Shown here: piece after piece, positions 8,836 to 17,424 of the stretch
Layout: every line of letters starts with the position of its first letter
Numbering within the stretch: the stretch's first letter is position 1
NCBI GenBank assembly: GCA_017483645.1
Contig: JAFUWD010000040.1
Location: 1 to 48,533, forward strand
Direction of reading: 5' to 3'
Origin: Muribaculaceae bacterium
GTDB lineage: Bacteria > Bacteroidota > Bacteroidia > Bacteroidales > Muribaculaceae
Length of the DNA: 48,533 nt
Notes under the pieces: generated by a model
What the model was told of the DNA's origin: nothing
The model's database searches: none
Seen by the model: only the letters and a program-made list of their open reading frames with translations
Translations under genes and position numbers: made by a program

Positions 8836-9738
8836 TTATTCTAAATATCCAAATTGCTTGAGTTTCTTCTCCTGGTTGCGCCAGTCGCGCTCCACCTTGA
8901 CGTAAAGTTCCAGATAGACCCGCTTATCGAAGAATTTCTCAATGTCCTTGCGTGCTTCGATGCCCACACGCTTGAGGCGGCTTCCCTGATGGCCTATGAT
9001 AATCCCTTTCTGGCTGTCACGCTCCACATAAATGACCGCCATGATGTGGATGGCGGTTTCCCCTTCGTCAAATTTCTCGACGATAGCCTGCGTGGCATAG
9101 GGAACCTCTTTGTCGTAAAGCAGCAGAATCTTCTCGCGGATAATCTCGGTGACGAAGAAGCGTGAACTGCGGTCGGTGAGGGCGTCCTTGCCGAAATAAG
9201 GCGGACTCACCGGGAGCAGTTCCACAATGCGCCGCATCAAGTTGTCCACATTGAAGTTTTCGGTAGCGCTGGTGGGGAACACCTCGGCGTCGGGCAGCAG
9301 CTGTTTCCATCGGTCGATGATTTGCAGCAGCTGGTCGTTGCCGGTGAGCAGGTCAATCTTGTTAATCACCAGCAAGATGGGGATTTTCTCACGGGCCACC
9401 TTGTTGAGGAAGTCCTGATTCTTGGTGGGCGACTCCACCACGTCGGTGACATAGAGCAGCACATCAGCGTCGACGAGCGCGCCGGTGCTGTATTCAAGCA
9501 TGCTCTCCTGCAGCTTGAACTTGGGCTTGAGCACGCCGGGTGTGTCGGAAAACACAATTTGGTAATCCGGTGTGTTCACAATGCCCATGATACGATGGCG
9601 TGTGGTCTGCGCCTTGCTGGTGATGATTGACAGGCGCTCACCCACCAGGCGGTTGCTCAGAGTCGACTTGCCCACATTGGGATTTCCCACAATGTTGACG
9701 AACCCTGCACGGTGATTAGGATTGATTGTTGCTTCCAC
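8836..9738 (-). CDS. era: Ribosome assembly GTPase Era
   Basis: This 300-residue protein is one GTPase domain (GNPNVGKST about 17-25, then [12 protein letters not shown] and NKID) followed by a C-terminal KH domain with the [15 protein letters not shown] loop (about 250-264). Era binds the 3' end of 16S rRNA through the KH domain and helps small-subunit maturation. The length is typical. The start is GTG at 9738 (codons for MEATINPN); no in-frame ATG lies nearby. It is preceded by an intrinsic terminator after fabH, yet no strong promoter is visible in the short gap, so era and der probably depend on read-through. Confidence 0.96.
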   Translation of the reverse strand: MEATINPNHRAGFVNIVGNPNVGKSTLSNRLVGERLSIITSKAQTTRHRIMGIVNTPDYQIVFSDTPGVLKPKFKLQESMLEYSTGALVDADVLLYVTDVVESPTKNQDFLNKVAREKIPILLVINKIDLLTGNDQLLQIIDRWKQLLPDAEVFPTSATENFNVDNLMRRIVELLPVSPPYFGKDALTDRSSRFFVTEIIREKILLLYDKEVPYATQAIVEKFDEGETAIHIMAVIYVERDSQKGIIIGHQGSRLKRVGIEARKDIEKFFDKRVYLELYVKVERDWRNQEKKLKQFGYLE

Positions 9739-9765
9739 TGCTTTGTTTCAAGTTAATGATTATCT

Positions 9766-9807
9766 AAAAAAAGCATCGCCACTCGCATTCAAAGTGAGCA
9801 GTGATGC
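9766..9807 (-). terminator. Intrinsic terminator between fabH and era
   Basis: On the minus strand GCATCACTGCTC pairs with GAGTGGCGATGC (12 positions, one mismatch, two G-T wobbles) around an 11-nt loop and is followed by seven T residues. It lies about 28 bp after the fabH stop. Because era follows with no obvious promoter, it may attenuate rather than stop transcription. Confidence 0.7.
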
Positions 9808-9834
9808 CTTTTGTTGCGTGACGCAGGGTCACTG

Positions 9835-10818
9835 TCAGATGGCCCAAATGAGATACATAGCTCCCCAGGTGAAACCTGCGCCGAATGCAGTGAGCACCAG
9901 CTTGTCGCCTCGCTTGATGCGGCCCTTGTTCTCATCAAGGCACAAAGGGATGGATGCCGCACTGGTATTGCCCCTGTACTGGATATTGACCAGCACCTTC
10001 TCGGGGGCGATGCCCAGCCGCGCGCCCACGGCCTCGATGATGCGCAGATTGGCCTGATGCGGAACAAACCACTGAATGTCGTCCACTGTCAGATTGTTGC
10101 GCTGCATCACCTCTTGCGACGATGTGAGCATGTCCATCACTGCATGCTTGTAGACGGCACGCCCCTCTTGATAGAGGAAATGCTCACGCGCCTGGACGGT
10201 TTCGATGGTTGCCGGATGAGCCGAGCCGCCGGCCTTGTATTGCAGGAACTCCAGTCCCGAGCCATCGACGTGAAACACCCCGTCCATCACACCCACCGGC
10301 TCTTCGGTGGGTTCCATGAGCACTGCTGCGGCAGCGTCGCCAAAGAGAGGACATGTGGCGCGGTCCTCATAGTTGACCATCGAGGTCATCTTCTCGGTAC
10401 ACACCACAATCACTTTCTTATATCGGCCGGAGTTGATGTAAGACGCCGCATCGTAGCTTGCCACGATAAACCCGGCACAAGCAGCCTGAATGTCATAGCC
10501 ATAGCACCTCTTCTCCAGCCCGCACTGGTGAGCAATCACCGACGCGGTCGAGGGGAAGCGATAGTCAGGGTTCGACGTGGCGCAAATCAGCAAGTCCACA
10601 TCGTCGGGATTGGTGCCCGTGTTTTCGAGCAAGCGCTGCACGGCTATCGCCCCCATATAGGACGAGCCGACATCTTTCTTGAGCACTCGCCGCTCCTTGA
10701 TACCCACGCGGGTGGTAATCCACTCGTCGTTGGTGTCGACCATGTGCGAGAGCATCTCGTTGTCGAGCACATCGTCGGGGACATAGGATGCGATACCTGA
10801 AATCTTTGCGTTCAGCAT
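9835..10818 (-). CDS. fabH: Beta-ketoacyl-ACP synthase III (FabH)
   Basis: This 327-residue protein initiates type II fatty acid synthesis by condensing an acyl-CoA with malonyl-ACP. The catalytic triad is visible: Cys114 in QAACAGF, His254 in WFVPHQANLRI and Asn284 in YRGNTSAAS. The GNTSAAS loop and a C-terminal GAGFTWGA glycine motif are diagnostic of KAS III. The length is normal and the start is ATG at 10818. It follows rpmF by about 110 bp containing a stable hairpin. In many bacteria plsX sits between rpmF and fabH; here plsX is absent from the cluster. Confidence 0.96.
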   Translation of the reverse strand: MLNAKISGIASYVPDDVLDNEMLSHMVDTNDEWITTRVGIKERRVLKKDVGSSYMGAIAVQRLLENTGTNPDDVDLLICATSNPDYRFPSTASVIAHQCGLEKRCYGYDIQAACAGFIVASYDAASYINSGRYKKVIVVCTEKMTSMVNYEDRATCPLFGDAAAAVLMEPTEEPVGVMDGVFHVDGSGLEFLQYKAGGSAHPATIETVQAREHFLYQEGRAVYKHAVMDMLTSSQEVMQRNNLTVDDIQWFVPHQANLRIIEAVGARLGIAPEKVLVNIQYRGNTSAASIPLCLDENKGRIKRGDKLVLTAFGAGFTWGAMYLIWAI

Positions 10819-10846
10819 AGTGTGAAGATGTTCATTAAAAAGTAAA

Positions 10847-10884
10847 TCCTAAATAATCGTGCCGTGGCACCTTGTTATTTAGGA
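10847..10884 (-). other. Stable hairpin in the rpmF-fabH spacer
   Basis: Arms TCCTAAATAA (10847-10856) and TTATTTAGGA (10875-10884) form a perfect 10-bp stem. An inner GTGCC/GGCAC 5-bp stem (10859-10863 with 10866-10870) extends it. On the minus strand it is followed by the T-rich ATTTACTTTTT rather than a clean T-run, so it may be a weak terminator or an RNA processing/stability element that sets different levels of L32 and FabH. Confidence 0.6.
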
Positions 10885-10929
10885 CACACCACTGTGTTTT
10901 CAGTCACCAGGATTGTGCGTTGTGCAAGA

Positions 10930-11115
10930 TTACACAGCAGCCTGCTCTCCCATGACGTTCTTGCCGCGATAGTAACCACATTCGGGGCAAACGGTGTGAT
11001 ACACATGCCATGCTCCGCAGTTCGAGCATTGAGCGATGGTGGGTGCTACAGCCACGTCGTGCGTGCGACGCTTGGCAGTACGAGTCTTGGATTGTCTACG
11101 TTTAGGATGTGCCAT
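10930..11115 (-). CDS. rpmF: 50S ribosomal protein L32
   Basis: This 61-residue protein has the L32 signature: MAHPKRRQSKTRTAKRRTHD at the N terminus, then a four-cysteine zinc ribbon with CSNCG (about 30-34) and CPECGYY (about 43-49). It is a structural protein of the large subunit. All four cysteines are present, so this is the zinc-binding form. It lies 27 bp after the yceD-family gene, the usual pairing. Confidence 0.97.
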   Translation of the reverse strand: MAHPKRRQSKTRTAKRRTHDVAVAPTIAQCSNCGAWHVYHTVCPECGYYRGKNVMGEQAAV

Positions 11116-11142
11116 TTTTCGTTCTTCTTTTTATAATGTTAG

Positions 11143-11694
11143 TTATTTATTCTTTTTCAGTTGTCGCAGCGCCTCCCACCGCGGGTCGGTCGCTTCGGCA
11201 CCGTCTTGTTCATCATCGTGGGCGGTCTCGGCCGCGCCGCACAGGTAGGTCATCATCTCCGAGTTGCACTGCGCGGCATCGTCGTGCGAGTGCGTCAGGG
11301 GGATGGTGAGCAACACCGTGTCGCGCAGCAACGGGGCCACGTCGAGCTCTCTCCAGGCCTCGGGGACGATGAGCAACTCGTCGCGCGAATCGTCCACCTC
11401 GTCGCCTTCTTGCTTGACGTCGAGCCGGTAGCGGGCGTCCACCTCGTGCTCCATGTCATCGAGGCATCGGTCGCAAGGAATGATGAGCGTGCCGCTGCAT
11501 GTCATCTCAAGTTGAAAAAAGTCGGCCTCCTTGCGTGTCACCACCATAGTGGCCTCCACGCTGGCACGGCGGACCTCGGTTTTCTCGATATTATTGAAAA
11601 AACCAGCATCCAAATGATACTTAAACTCCTGAGTACCAAATGGCATAGCTTTCAATTTCAACTTGAAATCCTCCACGTTTCCGGTCAATTTCAC
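11143..11694 (-). CDS. YceD/DUF177 family protein
   Basis: This 183-residue protein belongs to the YceD (DUF177) family that almost always precedes rpmF and is linked to 23S rRNA accumulation. The hallmark CDRCLDD (about 94-100) sits in the expected place after a beta-rich N-terminal half, and the C-terminal third is acidic and ends in a lysine-rich tail. The start is GTG at 11694 (coding MKLTGN); no in-frame ATG lies upstream. It is the first gene of the minus-strand cluster, with a promoter immediately upstream. Confidence 0.88.
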   Translation of the reverse strand: MKLTGNVEDFKLKLKAMPFGTQEFKYHLDAGFFNNIEKTEVRRASVEATMVVTRKEADFFQLEMTCSGTLIIPCDRCLDDMEHEVDARYRLDVKQEGDEVDDSRDELLIVPEAWRELDVAPLLRDTVLLTIPLTHSHDDAAQCNSEMMTYLCGAAETAHDDEQDGAEATDPRWEALRQLKKNK

Positions 11695-11706
11695 GTCAAA
11701 TGCGGC

Positions 11707-11739
11707 GCAAAGATAGTAACTTTCTTGTTAACAATCAAC
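11707..11739 (-). promoter_or_regulatory. Promoter of the yceD-rpmF-fabH-era-der cluster
   Basis: On the minus strand TATCTTTGC (11715-11707) is a consensus -7 element. A GTTG (11739-11736), one mismatch from TTTG, lies 20 bp upstream. The start of transcription would fall only a few bases before the GTG start at 11694. Confidence 0.55.
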
Positions 11740-11936
11740 CATTTTGCGAGTTTTTTAACTTTTTGGCTCCGTTTTTAGGCTTTTTCGGCGTTTCCGCGGC
11801 AGACCGTCGGCACCGCATGAATCGCCTGAAATCTCATGCCACACGAAGCCGCACGAACACCCGAAAAGAACCGGCGCTGTCCAAAACCCACAGAAAAACG
11901 ACATTTTAACATAAAATTGTTAAAGTTTGAAATTTA
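11740..11936. other. Intergenic region without a supported gene
   Basis: This is the middle of the 419-bp spacer between the divergent yceD and susC transcription units. Short open frames here have no start context or family resemblance. I see no tRNA, riboswitch or regulator gene. Confidence 0.5.
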
Positions 11937-11968
11937 TTTGCCAATATTATAACATTCTATTACTTTTG
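11937..11968 (+). promoter_or_regulatory. Promoter of the susC-susD pair
   Basis: TTTG (11937-11940), 20 bp, then TACTTTTG (11961-11968) is a perfect Bacteroidota promoter. It implies a leader of about 140 nt before susC, long for this genome. Near its 5' end the leader contains a 7-bp stem-loop, CTAAATA/TATTTAG (11984-12001). Post-transcriptional control is possible but not shown. Confidence 0.75.
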
Positions 11969-12113
11969 TCGCGTGGATTTGGACTAAATATAAGTATTTA
12001 GGAAAAACACATTGTGAGTTTTTAACAAATTGGAGGAACGCCCGGTTTCCGCCCAACACACGGCTTACCTGCGGCGCGACTGCGTTTGAAGTATTTATTA
12101 AATGTATTAAGCT

Positions 12114-15100
12114 ATGAAAAAATTAGCATTACTCCTCATTGCCCTGTTCACCATTTCACTGGCAGCGAGAGCTGAGAAGAAAGTGAGCGGACAAGTGATT
12201 TTTGCGGGAGACAACGAGCCGCTCATCGGTGCCACGGTGCAACCCGTGGGCGGCGGCAACGGAACAGCGACCGACATGGACGGCCGGTTCAGCATCCTGG
12301 TTCCCGACAATGTGAAGTACATCAACGTTTCTTACGTGGGCCTGGTCACCAAGCAGGTGGCCGCCGGAACGGGCCTCGTCATCACCCTTGACAACGGCGA
12401 AGCCACGCTCGACGAGGTGGTCGTGACCGCCATGGGTGTGAAACGTGAGAAAAAAGCGCTGGGTTACAACACCCAGAACCTCACCGCCGAGCAGCTGAGC
12501 ACGGCGGGAACCACGTCGCTGGCAAGCTCCATCCAGGGCAAGCTGGCCGGTGTGCAGGTGCGCCAGGCATCGGGTGCCCCCGGCTCGAGCGCACAGATTG
12601 TGATTCGCGGTGCACGCTCGTTCGACGGCAACAACACCCCGCTCTATGTGGTCGACGGCATGCCCATCGCCAGCACGGCCGACTTCTCGACGGGGCAGAG
12701 CGTCACCGGCGCCGACTACCCCAACCGGTCCATCGACATCAACCCCGAGGACATCGAGAGCATCAACGTGCTCAAGGGGCAAGCGGCCAGCGCGCTCTAC
12801 GGCATGCGCGCCAGCAACGGTGTGATTGTCATCACCACCAAGCGTGGCCGCCTCAACAGCGAGAAACCGGTGATTACCGTCAACACCAACATCGCGGCCG
12901 ACCGCGTCTCGCGCAAGTTCAAGCACCAGGACGTGTATGCCCAGGGTAACTATTACATCAAGAACGCCGACGGCACGGTGACCGGCTACGACCCCACCTC
13001 GTCGATGACCTGGGGACCCAAAATCAGCGAGCTGGGCAAAGACACCAAGTACGGCTTTGCCGGTGCCGCCGGCAGCACCTACGCGGGTGGAAAAGAAGGA
13101 CAATACTACAATCCCAAGTACGCCATCGGCGGCCTGGGAGGCTGGCAAACCCCGGCATACTATGACAACACGGGCGACTTCTTCGGCACCGGGCTGACCG
13201 AGAACACCAGCCTGAACATCACCCAGAAGAAAGACAATGTGAACTACTCCTTCGGGCTGAGCAACAGCTACCAGCGCGGCATCATCCCCAGCACCAACAT
13301 GACCCGCTGGGGGGCACGCGGCAGCGTCGACTGGGACATCAGCAAAGAGTGGAAGACCGGGTTCACCGGCAACTACAGCAGCAGCAAGGTGCTCACCGCA
13401 CCGGGTGCCAATACGGGCATCGTGAATGTGGTGTACTCCGCACCGGCCGAGTACAACCTCAAGGGGCTGGTCAGCCCCGACCCGTCGCAGCAACTGTCGT
13501 TCCGCAACACCAGTTTCAACAACCCCTACTGGTGGGCCGAGAACTGTGAATACTACCGTCACACCAACCGCTTCTTCGGCAACGCCTATGTGGAATTCTC
13601 GCCCAAGCTTGGCAATGAGAACGTGAAACTCACCTTCCGCGAGCAAGCCGGTGTGGACTTCTACAGCACCGACAACCGCAACGTGCAGGAAATGTACGCC
13701 GACGCTTACACAGGCCGCAGCCAGGACTCCGGTTCCATCGAGACGCTGGGCGTGCGCGACAACGTGTTCAACAACTTGTTCACAGCCAATCTCGACTATA
13801 AGTTCGGCTCCGAGAAAGAGTTCTTCCTGAACTTCATGCTCGGCAACGAAATCAACCATGAATACGGACGCAGCTGGGAGACCGACGGCTCGGCCTTCAA
13901 CTTCTACGGCTTCCCCACGCTGACTAACTGTGCCAGCTTGGACTACGCCGAGGACTACGAGTTCCAAGGCCGCACGGTGGGATTCTTCGGCAGCGCCACG
14001 CTCTCGTGGAAAGACATGCTCTACCTCACCGTGACCGGTCGCCAGGACATCGTGTCGTCGATGCCTCATGGCAACCGCTCGTTCTTCTACCCCTCGGTGT
14101 CGCTGGGCTGGATTTTCACCGAGCTTCCCTTCCTGAAAGGCAACAACATCCTGAGCTACGGTAAACTTCGCGCATCGTATGCCCAAGTGGGTCAGGCAGG
14201 CACTTATCGCAAGAACTTCTACTACACGCCTTCCTACGGCAGCGGTATGTACACCTACACTCCGGTTTCTTTCCCGCTGAACGGTGTGGCCTCTTTTGTT
14301 CCCTACTATGTGCTCTACGATCCTGACCTGAAGCCCCAGAACACACAGAATGTGGAGTTCGGCGCCGACTTGAACTTCTTCAAGAACCGTCTGCGCATTG
14401 AGTACACACTGAGCTATCAGAAGATTACCGACCAAATCTTCTCGGTGCCCCTGGCCGGCTCGGCGGGCTATCAGTACATGATGACCAATGCCGGCAAGAT
14501 GCACACCTGGAGCAACGAGCTTACCATTGAGGCCGACCTGCTGCAGAACAAGGACTACGACTTCACCATCGGCGCCAACTTCTCGACGGTGTGGAACAAG
14601 GTCGATGAGCTGGCCCCCGGCGTGGAGAGCATCTTCCTGGGCGGCTTCGTCGAGCCGCAAATTCGCGCCCAGGCCGGCTGCACCTACCCCAACATCTACG
14701 GCTACGCCTTCAAGCGCGCCGAGAACGGCCAGCTGCTGCTCAAGGACGGTCTGCCCCAGAAAACGAGCGACAGTCAAGACCTGGGCAACTGCTCGCCCGA
14801 CTTCCAGCTGGGCTTCAGCATCGGTGGCCGCTACAAACGCGTGTCGCTGTCAACCACCTGGGACCTGAGCTATGGCGGAAAGATGTATCACGGCACCAAT
14901 ATGACGCTCGAGTACTTCGGCGCCACCAAGCAATCGGTCGACTACCATGAAGGAACCATGGTGGGCGAAGGCATCGATGAAGCCACCGGCCTGGCAAACA
15001 CCAAAGAAGTGGACAAGGCCGATTGGTATCAGGCTTACTACAACATCACCGAGAGCGGTGTGTACGACCGAAGCTATCTGAAACTGCGCGACGTCACCCT

Positions 15101-15296
15101 CACCTATCAGCTGCCCAAAATTGGCAAGTTTGACATCTCGCTCTACGGCTTCGCGCGCAACATCCTGGTTTGGGCCAAGCTGCCCAATTTCGACCCCGAG
15201 TCGTCACAGTCCAACGGCAACATGAGCGGCTACTTCGAGCGCTACTCACTGCCGGCCACCTCAAGCTATGGCGGCGGTTTGAAAATCACTTTCTAA
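12114..15296 (+). CDS. SusC-family TonB-dependent outer-membrane transporter
   Basis: This 1060-residue protein has a signal peptide (about 1-20, ending LAARA). A carboxypeptidase-regulatory-like beta-sandwich follows (about 22-95), then a TonB box-like DEVVVTAMG (about 100-108), a plug domain rich in RGARSF/YVVDG motifs (about 120-240) and a 22-strand barrel ending in aromatic F (GGGLKITF). It imports a ligand captured by the partner SusD using TonB energy. The length is normal for SusC. The C-terminal half reads cleanly with no frameshift. It is followed after about 50 bp by the SusD gene. There are no glycoside hydrolases, sulfatases or peptidases in the unit, and no ECF sigma or hybrid sensor gene next to it, so the substrate cannot be inferred from context. 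Confidence 0.95.
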   Translation: MKKLALLLIALFTISLAARAEKKVSGQVIFAGDNEPLIGATVQPVGGGNGTATDMDGRFSILVPDNVKYINVSYVGLVTKQVAAGTGLVITLDNGEATLDEVVVTAMGVKREKKALGYNTQNLTAEQLSTAGTTSLASSIQGKLAGVQVRQASGAPGSSAQIVIRGARSFDGNNTPLYVVDGMPIASTADFSTGQSVTGADYPNRSIDINPEDIESINVLKGQAASALYGMRASNGVIVITTKRGRLNSEKPVITVNTNIAADRVSRKFKHQDVYAQGNYYIKNADGTVTGYDPTSSMTWGPKISELGKDTKYGFAGAAGSTYAGGKEGQYYNPKYAIGGLGGWQTPAYYDNTGDFFGTGLTENTSLNITQKKDNVNYSFGLSNSYQRGIIPSTNMTRWGARGSVDWDISKEWKTGFTGNYSSSKVLTAPGANTGIVNVVYSAPAEYNLKGLVSPDPSQQLSFRNTSFNNPYWWAENCEYYRHTNRFFGNAYVEFSPKLGNENVKLTFREQAGVDFYSTDNRNVQEMYADAYTGRSQDSGSIETLGVRDNVFNNLFTANLDYKFGSEKEFFLNFMLGNEINHEYGRSWETDGSAFNFYGFPTLTNCASLDYAEDYEFQGRTVGFFGSATLSWKDMLYLTVTGRQDIVSSMPHGNRSFFYPSVSLGWIFTELPFLKGNNILSYGKLRASYAQVGQAGTYRKNFYYTPSYGSGMYTYTPVSFPLNGVASFVPYYVLYDPDLKPQNTQNVEFGADLNFFKNRLRIEYTLSYQKITDQIFSVPLAGSAGYQYMMTNAGKMHTWSNELTIEADLLQNKDYDFTIGANFSTVWNKVDELAPGVESIFLGGFVEPQIRAQAGCTYPNIYGYAFKRAENGQLLLKDGLPQKTSDSQDLGNCSPDFQLGFSIGGRYKRVSLSTTWDLSYGGKMYHGTNMTLEYFGATKQSVDYHEGTMVGEGIDEATGLANTKEVDKADWYQAYYNITESGVYDRSYLKLRDVTLTYQLPKIGKFDISLYGFARNILVWAKLPNFDPESSQSNGNMSGYFERYSLPATSSYGGGLKITF

Positions 15297-15345
15297 TGAC
15301 CTCACTTTTCATCAAGGATTTAATTAAAGAAAGGAGAACACAATT

Positions 15346-16818
15346 ATGAAACTCAAATATATAGCAATAGCCCTTCTACTCGCTGTGGTCGGCACCGCGT
15401 GCTCCGAGGACACCATGGACCACATCAACCAAGACAAGGCCAACCCGGCGGCCGAGATTGTGAGCGGCAAGTTCGTCATCCCGGGAGCCATCATGAACAC
15501 GGCCTTCAATACCATCTCGGGCAACTACGCCTGGTACATCTCGTCGTTCACCGAGCAAGAGTTCGGCACGGGTAACAACCAACTGCGCAACGCCGAGCTG
15601 CGCAACGCGGGCGAGATTGCCAGCAGCACATGCTTCAACAACGAATGGAACGACACCTATCTGACCATGCACAGCCTTTGGGAGGTCATGCAAAAGTGCA
15701 AAGAGGGTGGCTTGAACGAGGGCGAAACCGACCTGCTGGGCATGGCCCAAGTGCTCATGGCCATTGATTTGGGCATCCTCACCGACCTGCACGGAGACAT
15801 TCCCTACAGCGAGGCTTTGACCGGCCTGAACAACCTGCAGCCCAAAATCGACACGCAGGAATCGATTTACAACGCCATCTTCAAGCTGCTCGACGACGCC
15901 ATCGACAACCTGGGCAAAAGCAGCGGCAACGTGGGCACCAGCGACATCCTCTTCGCAGGCGACAACGACCAGTGGATAGGCCTGGCCTATGCGCTGAAAG
16001 CACGCTACAAACTGCACACCTACTTCCGCAACCGCAACGTGCTGCCCGAGGTCATCGAGGCAGCCAACGCCGCCATTGAAGCCGGCTTCGACGGCGCCGA
16101 ACTCGACGTGTTCGACGGCGTCACCAAGGACAATCCCTGGGCGGCCTACTTCTGGAGCCGTTACTACACCGGCTCATCGAAAACCGTGGCCAACTTGATG
16201 GAAGAACGCGAGGACCCGCGCCTGGAGGTCTACAACGTGGATTTCTTCGGTGAGGACTTGTGTGCCGAACCGGGCGACGCGGTTGCCGCAGGCTTGACCT
16301 ATGCTTGCAACGGACCGGCCTGGCTCGATAATGGCGTCGTGCCTATCCACGTGTTCAGCAAGAGCGAGCTTTACTTTATCCTGGCCGAGGCCAAGGCGCG
16401 CCTGGGACAAGATGCCAGTGCCGACATGGCCACCGCCATCGAGGCGTCGTTCGAGGACTTCTATGTCGCCGACCCGGGCTACAGTTCCTTCGACCCATCG
16501 CTGGCCGGTGAATATATCGCCACACTGCCTGTGACCCTGAAAGAAATCATGGTGCAAAAATATCTGGCACAAGTGCGCGATGAGCAGATAGAAACTTATA
16601 ACGACATCCGCCGTTGCATGGCACTGGGTGAGGAGCACATCAAGCTCAACAATCCCCATAACACATCAAGCACTGGCAACGCCTGGCCACTGCGCCTGCC
16701 CTATGGCAACAGCGACGTGATCAGCAACCCCAATGTGCGCGACGCGTTCGGAACGGGCAACGCGGCCGGCATGTATATCTTCACCGAGAATGTGTGGTGG
16801 GCCGGCGGCAGCCGATAA
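15346..16818 (+). CDS. SusD-like outer-membrane lipoprotein
   Basis: This 490-residue lipoprotein has the signal MKLKYIAIALLLAVVGTAC, with the lipobox cysteine at residue 19. The helical body has features of the SusD-like group 2 family (PF12771 style): an IFKLLDDAIDNLG helix, a QWIGLAYALKARYKLH helix and a C-terminal RLPYGNSD segment. It caps the SusC barrel from outside and binds the ligand. Group 2 proteins often serve non-glycan or short-oligomer systems, but the ligand here is unknown. It is separated from susC by about 50 bp and followed within 21 bp by a strong terminator, so the operon is exactly two genes. Confidence 0.92.
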   Translation: MKLKYIAIALLLAVVGTACSEDTMDHINQDKANPAAEIVSGKFVIPGAIMNTAFNTISGNYAWYISSFTEQEFGTGNNQLRNAELRNAGEIASSTCFNNEWNDTYLTMHSLWEVMQKCKEGGLNEGETDLLGMAQVLMAIDLGILTDLHGDIPYSEALTGLNNLQPKIDTQESIYNAIFKLLDDAIDNLGKSSGNVGTSDILFAGDNDQWIGLAYALKARYKLHTYFRNRNVLPEVIEAANAAIEAGFDGAELDVFDGVTKDNPWAAYFWSRYYTGSSKTVANLMEEREDPRLEVYNVDFFGEDLCAEPGDAVAAGLTYACNGPAWLDNGVVPIHVFSKSELYFILAEAKARLGQDASADMATAIEASFEDFYVADPGYSSFDPSLAGEYIATLPVTLKEIMVQKYLAQVRDEQIETYNDIRRCMALGEEHIKLNNPHNTSSTGNAWPLRLPYGNSDVISNPNVRDAFGTGNAAGMYIFTENVWWAGGSR

Positions 16819-16838
16819 ACCGACACGATTCTTATTGT

Positions 16839-16866
16839 AAAAAAGGCGGGAATCCCCGCCTTTTTT
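16839..16866. terminator. Bidirectional intrinsic terminator after susD
   Basis: A perfect 12-bp stem AAAAAAGGCGGG / CCCGCCTTTTTT with a 4-nt AATC loop. It ends the susCD transcript on the plus strand. On the minus strand it also runs into a T-rich tail and would end a leftward transcript from the promoter at 17076-17108. Confidence 0.9.
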
Positions 16867-17070
16867 ATTTTATGCAATGAAGGCACTCCGCACGAAACTG
16901 GGCGGAATGCCTTCACGTGTCGGTATGCATTGATTTCACATTCACATGCTACGTCACTGCGCGCGACTTAGGGAAATTTAGACTAAATGATTTAGTAAGT
17001 TTATCTTTACTTCTATTTAATAAGAGGTGTTTTAACTGTATTGCCGAGCACCCATGCAGGTGCTGTTCGG
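16839..17070 (-). ncRNA. Candidate unannotated small RNA (about 230 nt)
   Basis: A consensus promoter at 17108-17076 faces left into a region with no credible gene, and a strong terminator lies about 230 bp downstream. The predicted RNA has an early hairpin AGCACC-CATGCA-GGTGCT (17047-17064 on the plus strand), an AU-rich middle containing the palindrome ACTAAAT-G-ATTTAGT (16982-16996), and a 13-bp stem with one mismatch (16879-16891 with 16902-16914). The last element is the terminator hairpin. I do not recognise it as 6S, SRP, tmRNA or RNase P RNA. No open frame with plausible coding content runs through it. Confidence 0.45.
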
Positions 17071-17075
17071 GCACA

Positions 17076-17108
17076 GCAAAGGTAGAAAAAGTTCGCCACA
17101 GGCGCAAA
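17076..17108 (-). promoter_or_regulatory. Leftward promoter in the susD-17425 spacer
   Basis: On the minus strand TTTG (17108-17105), exactly 20 bp, then TACCTTTGC (17084-17076) fits the consensus fully. No annotated gene lies downstream of it on that strand before the terminator at 16866. Confidence 0.6.
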
Positions 17109-17396
17109 TCCGTCACCCAGCGATGCCCACTCCCGCTGCAATGTGATGCTGTGGGCGCTTAAACGCCCGAAACAAAGAAAACAATCAACTGACAATCAAC
17201 CACAAGCACACACCCAAACACAAATTACAGTACACCACAACTCATCTCGGCGATGTCGCGTTTCTCGCAATATAAAGGGAAATAATCCCATTTTATGTTG
17301 AACAACATTGTTTTGAAACATCGGGGCAAATCATGAATTAACATTATTTAGCACCACAAGGGGCTTCACGACGTTCTGTTTTCGGTGTCAAACACT
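17109..17396. other. Intergenic region with short inverted repeats, no supported gene
   Basis: The left part (about 17110-17170) is GC-rich and holds GCCCAC/GTGGGC arms about 20 nt apart and a tight GGGCG-CTTAAA-CGCCC hairpin near 17153-17168. The right part is AT-rich leader-like DNA before the 17425 gene. I see no tRNA, riboswitch or convincing small frame. Confidence 0.4.
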
Positions 17397-17405
17397 TACT
17401 TTTGC
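17397..17405 (+). promoter_or_regulatory. -7 element upstream of the LtaS-like gene
   Basis: TACTTTTGC matches the -7 consensus and lies 19 bp before the ATG at 17425. No good TTTG sits at the -33 distance. An AAAAAAGGA stretch just before the start could serve as a weak ribosome-binding site. Confidence 0.45.
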
Positions 17406-17424
17406 GCTCAAAAAAGGAACCCAC

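Noticed and set aside
12156-14777. An 873-codon open frame antisense to susC
   Set aside because: Shadow of a GC-rich gene: the translation is Val/Gly/Ala/His-rich with no domain, and susC on the other strand is complete and certain.
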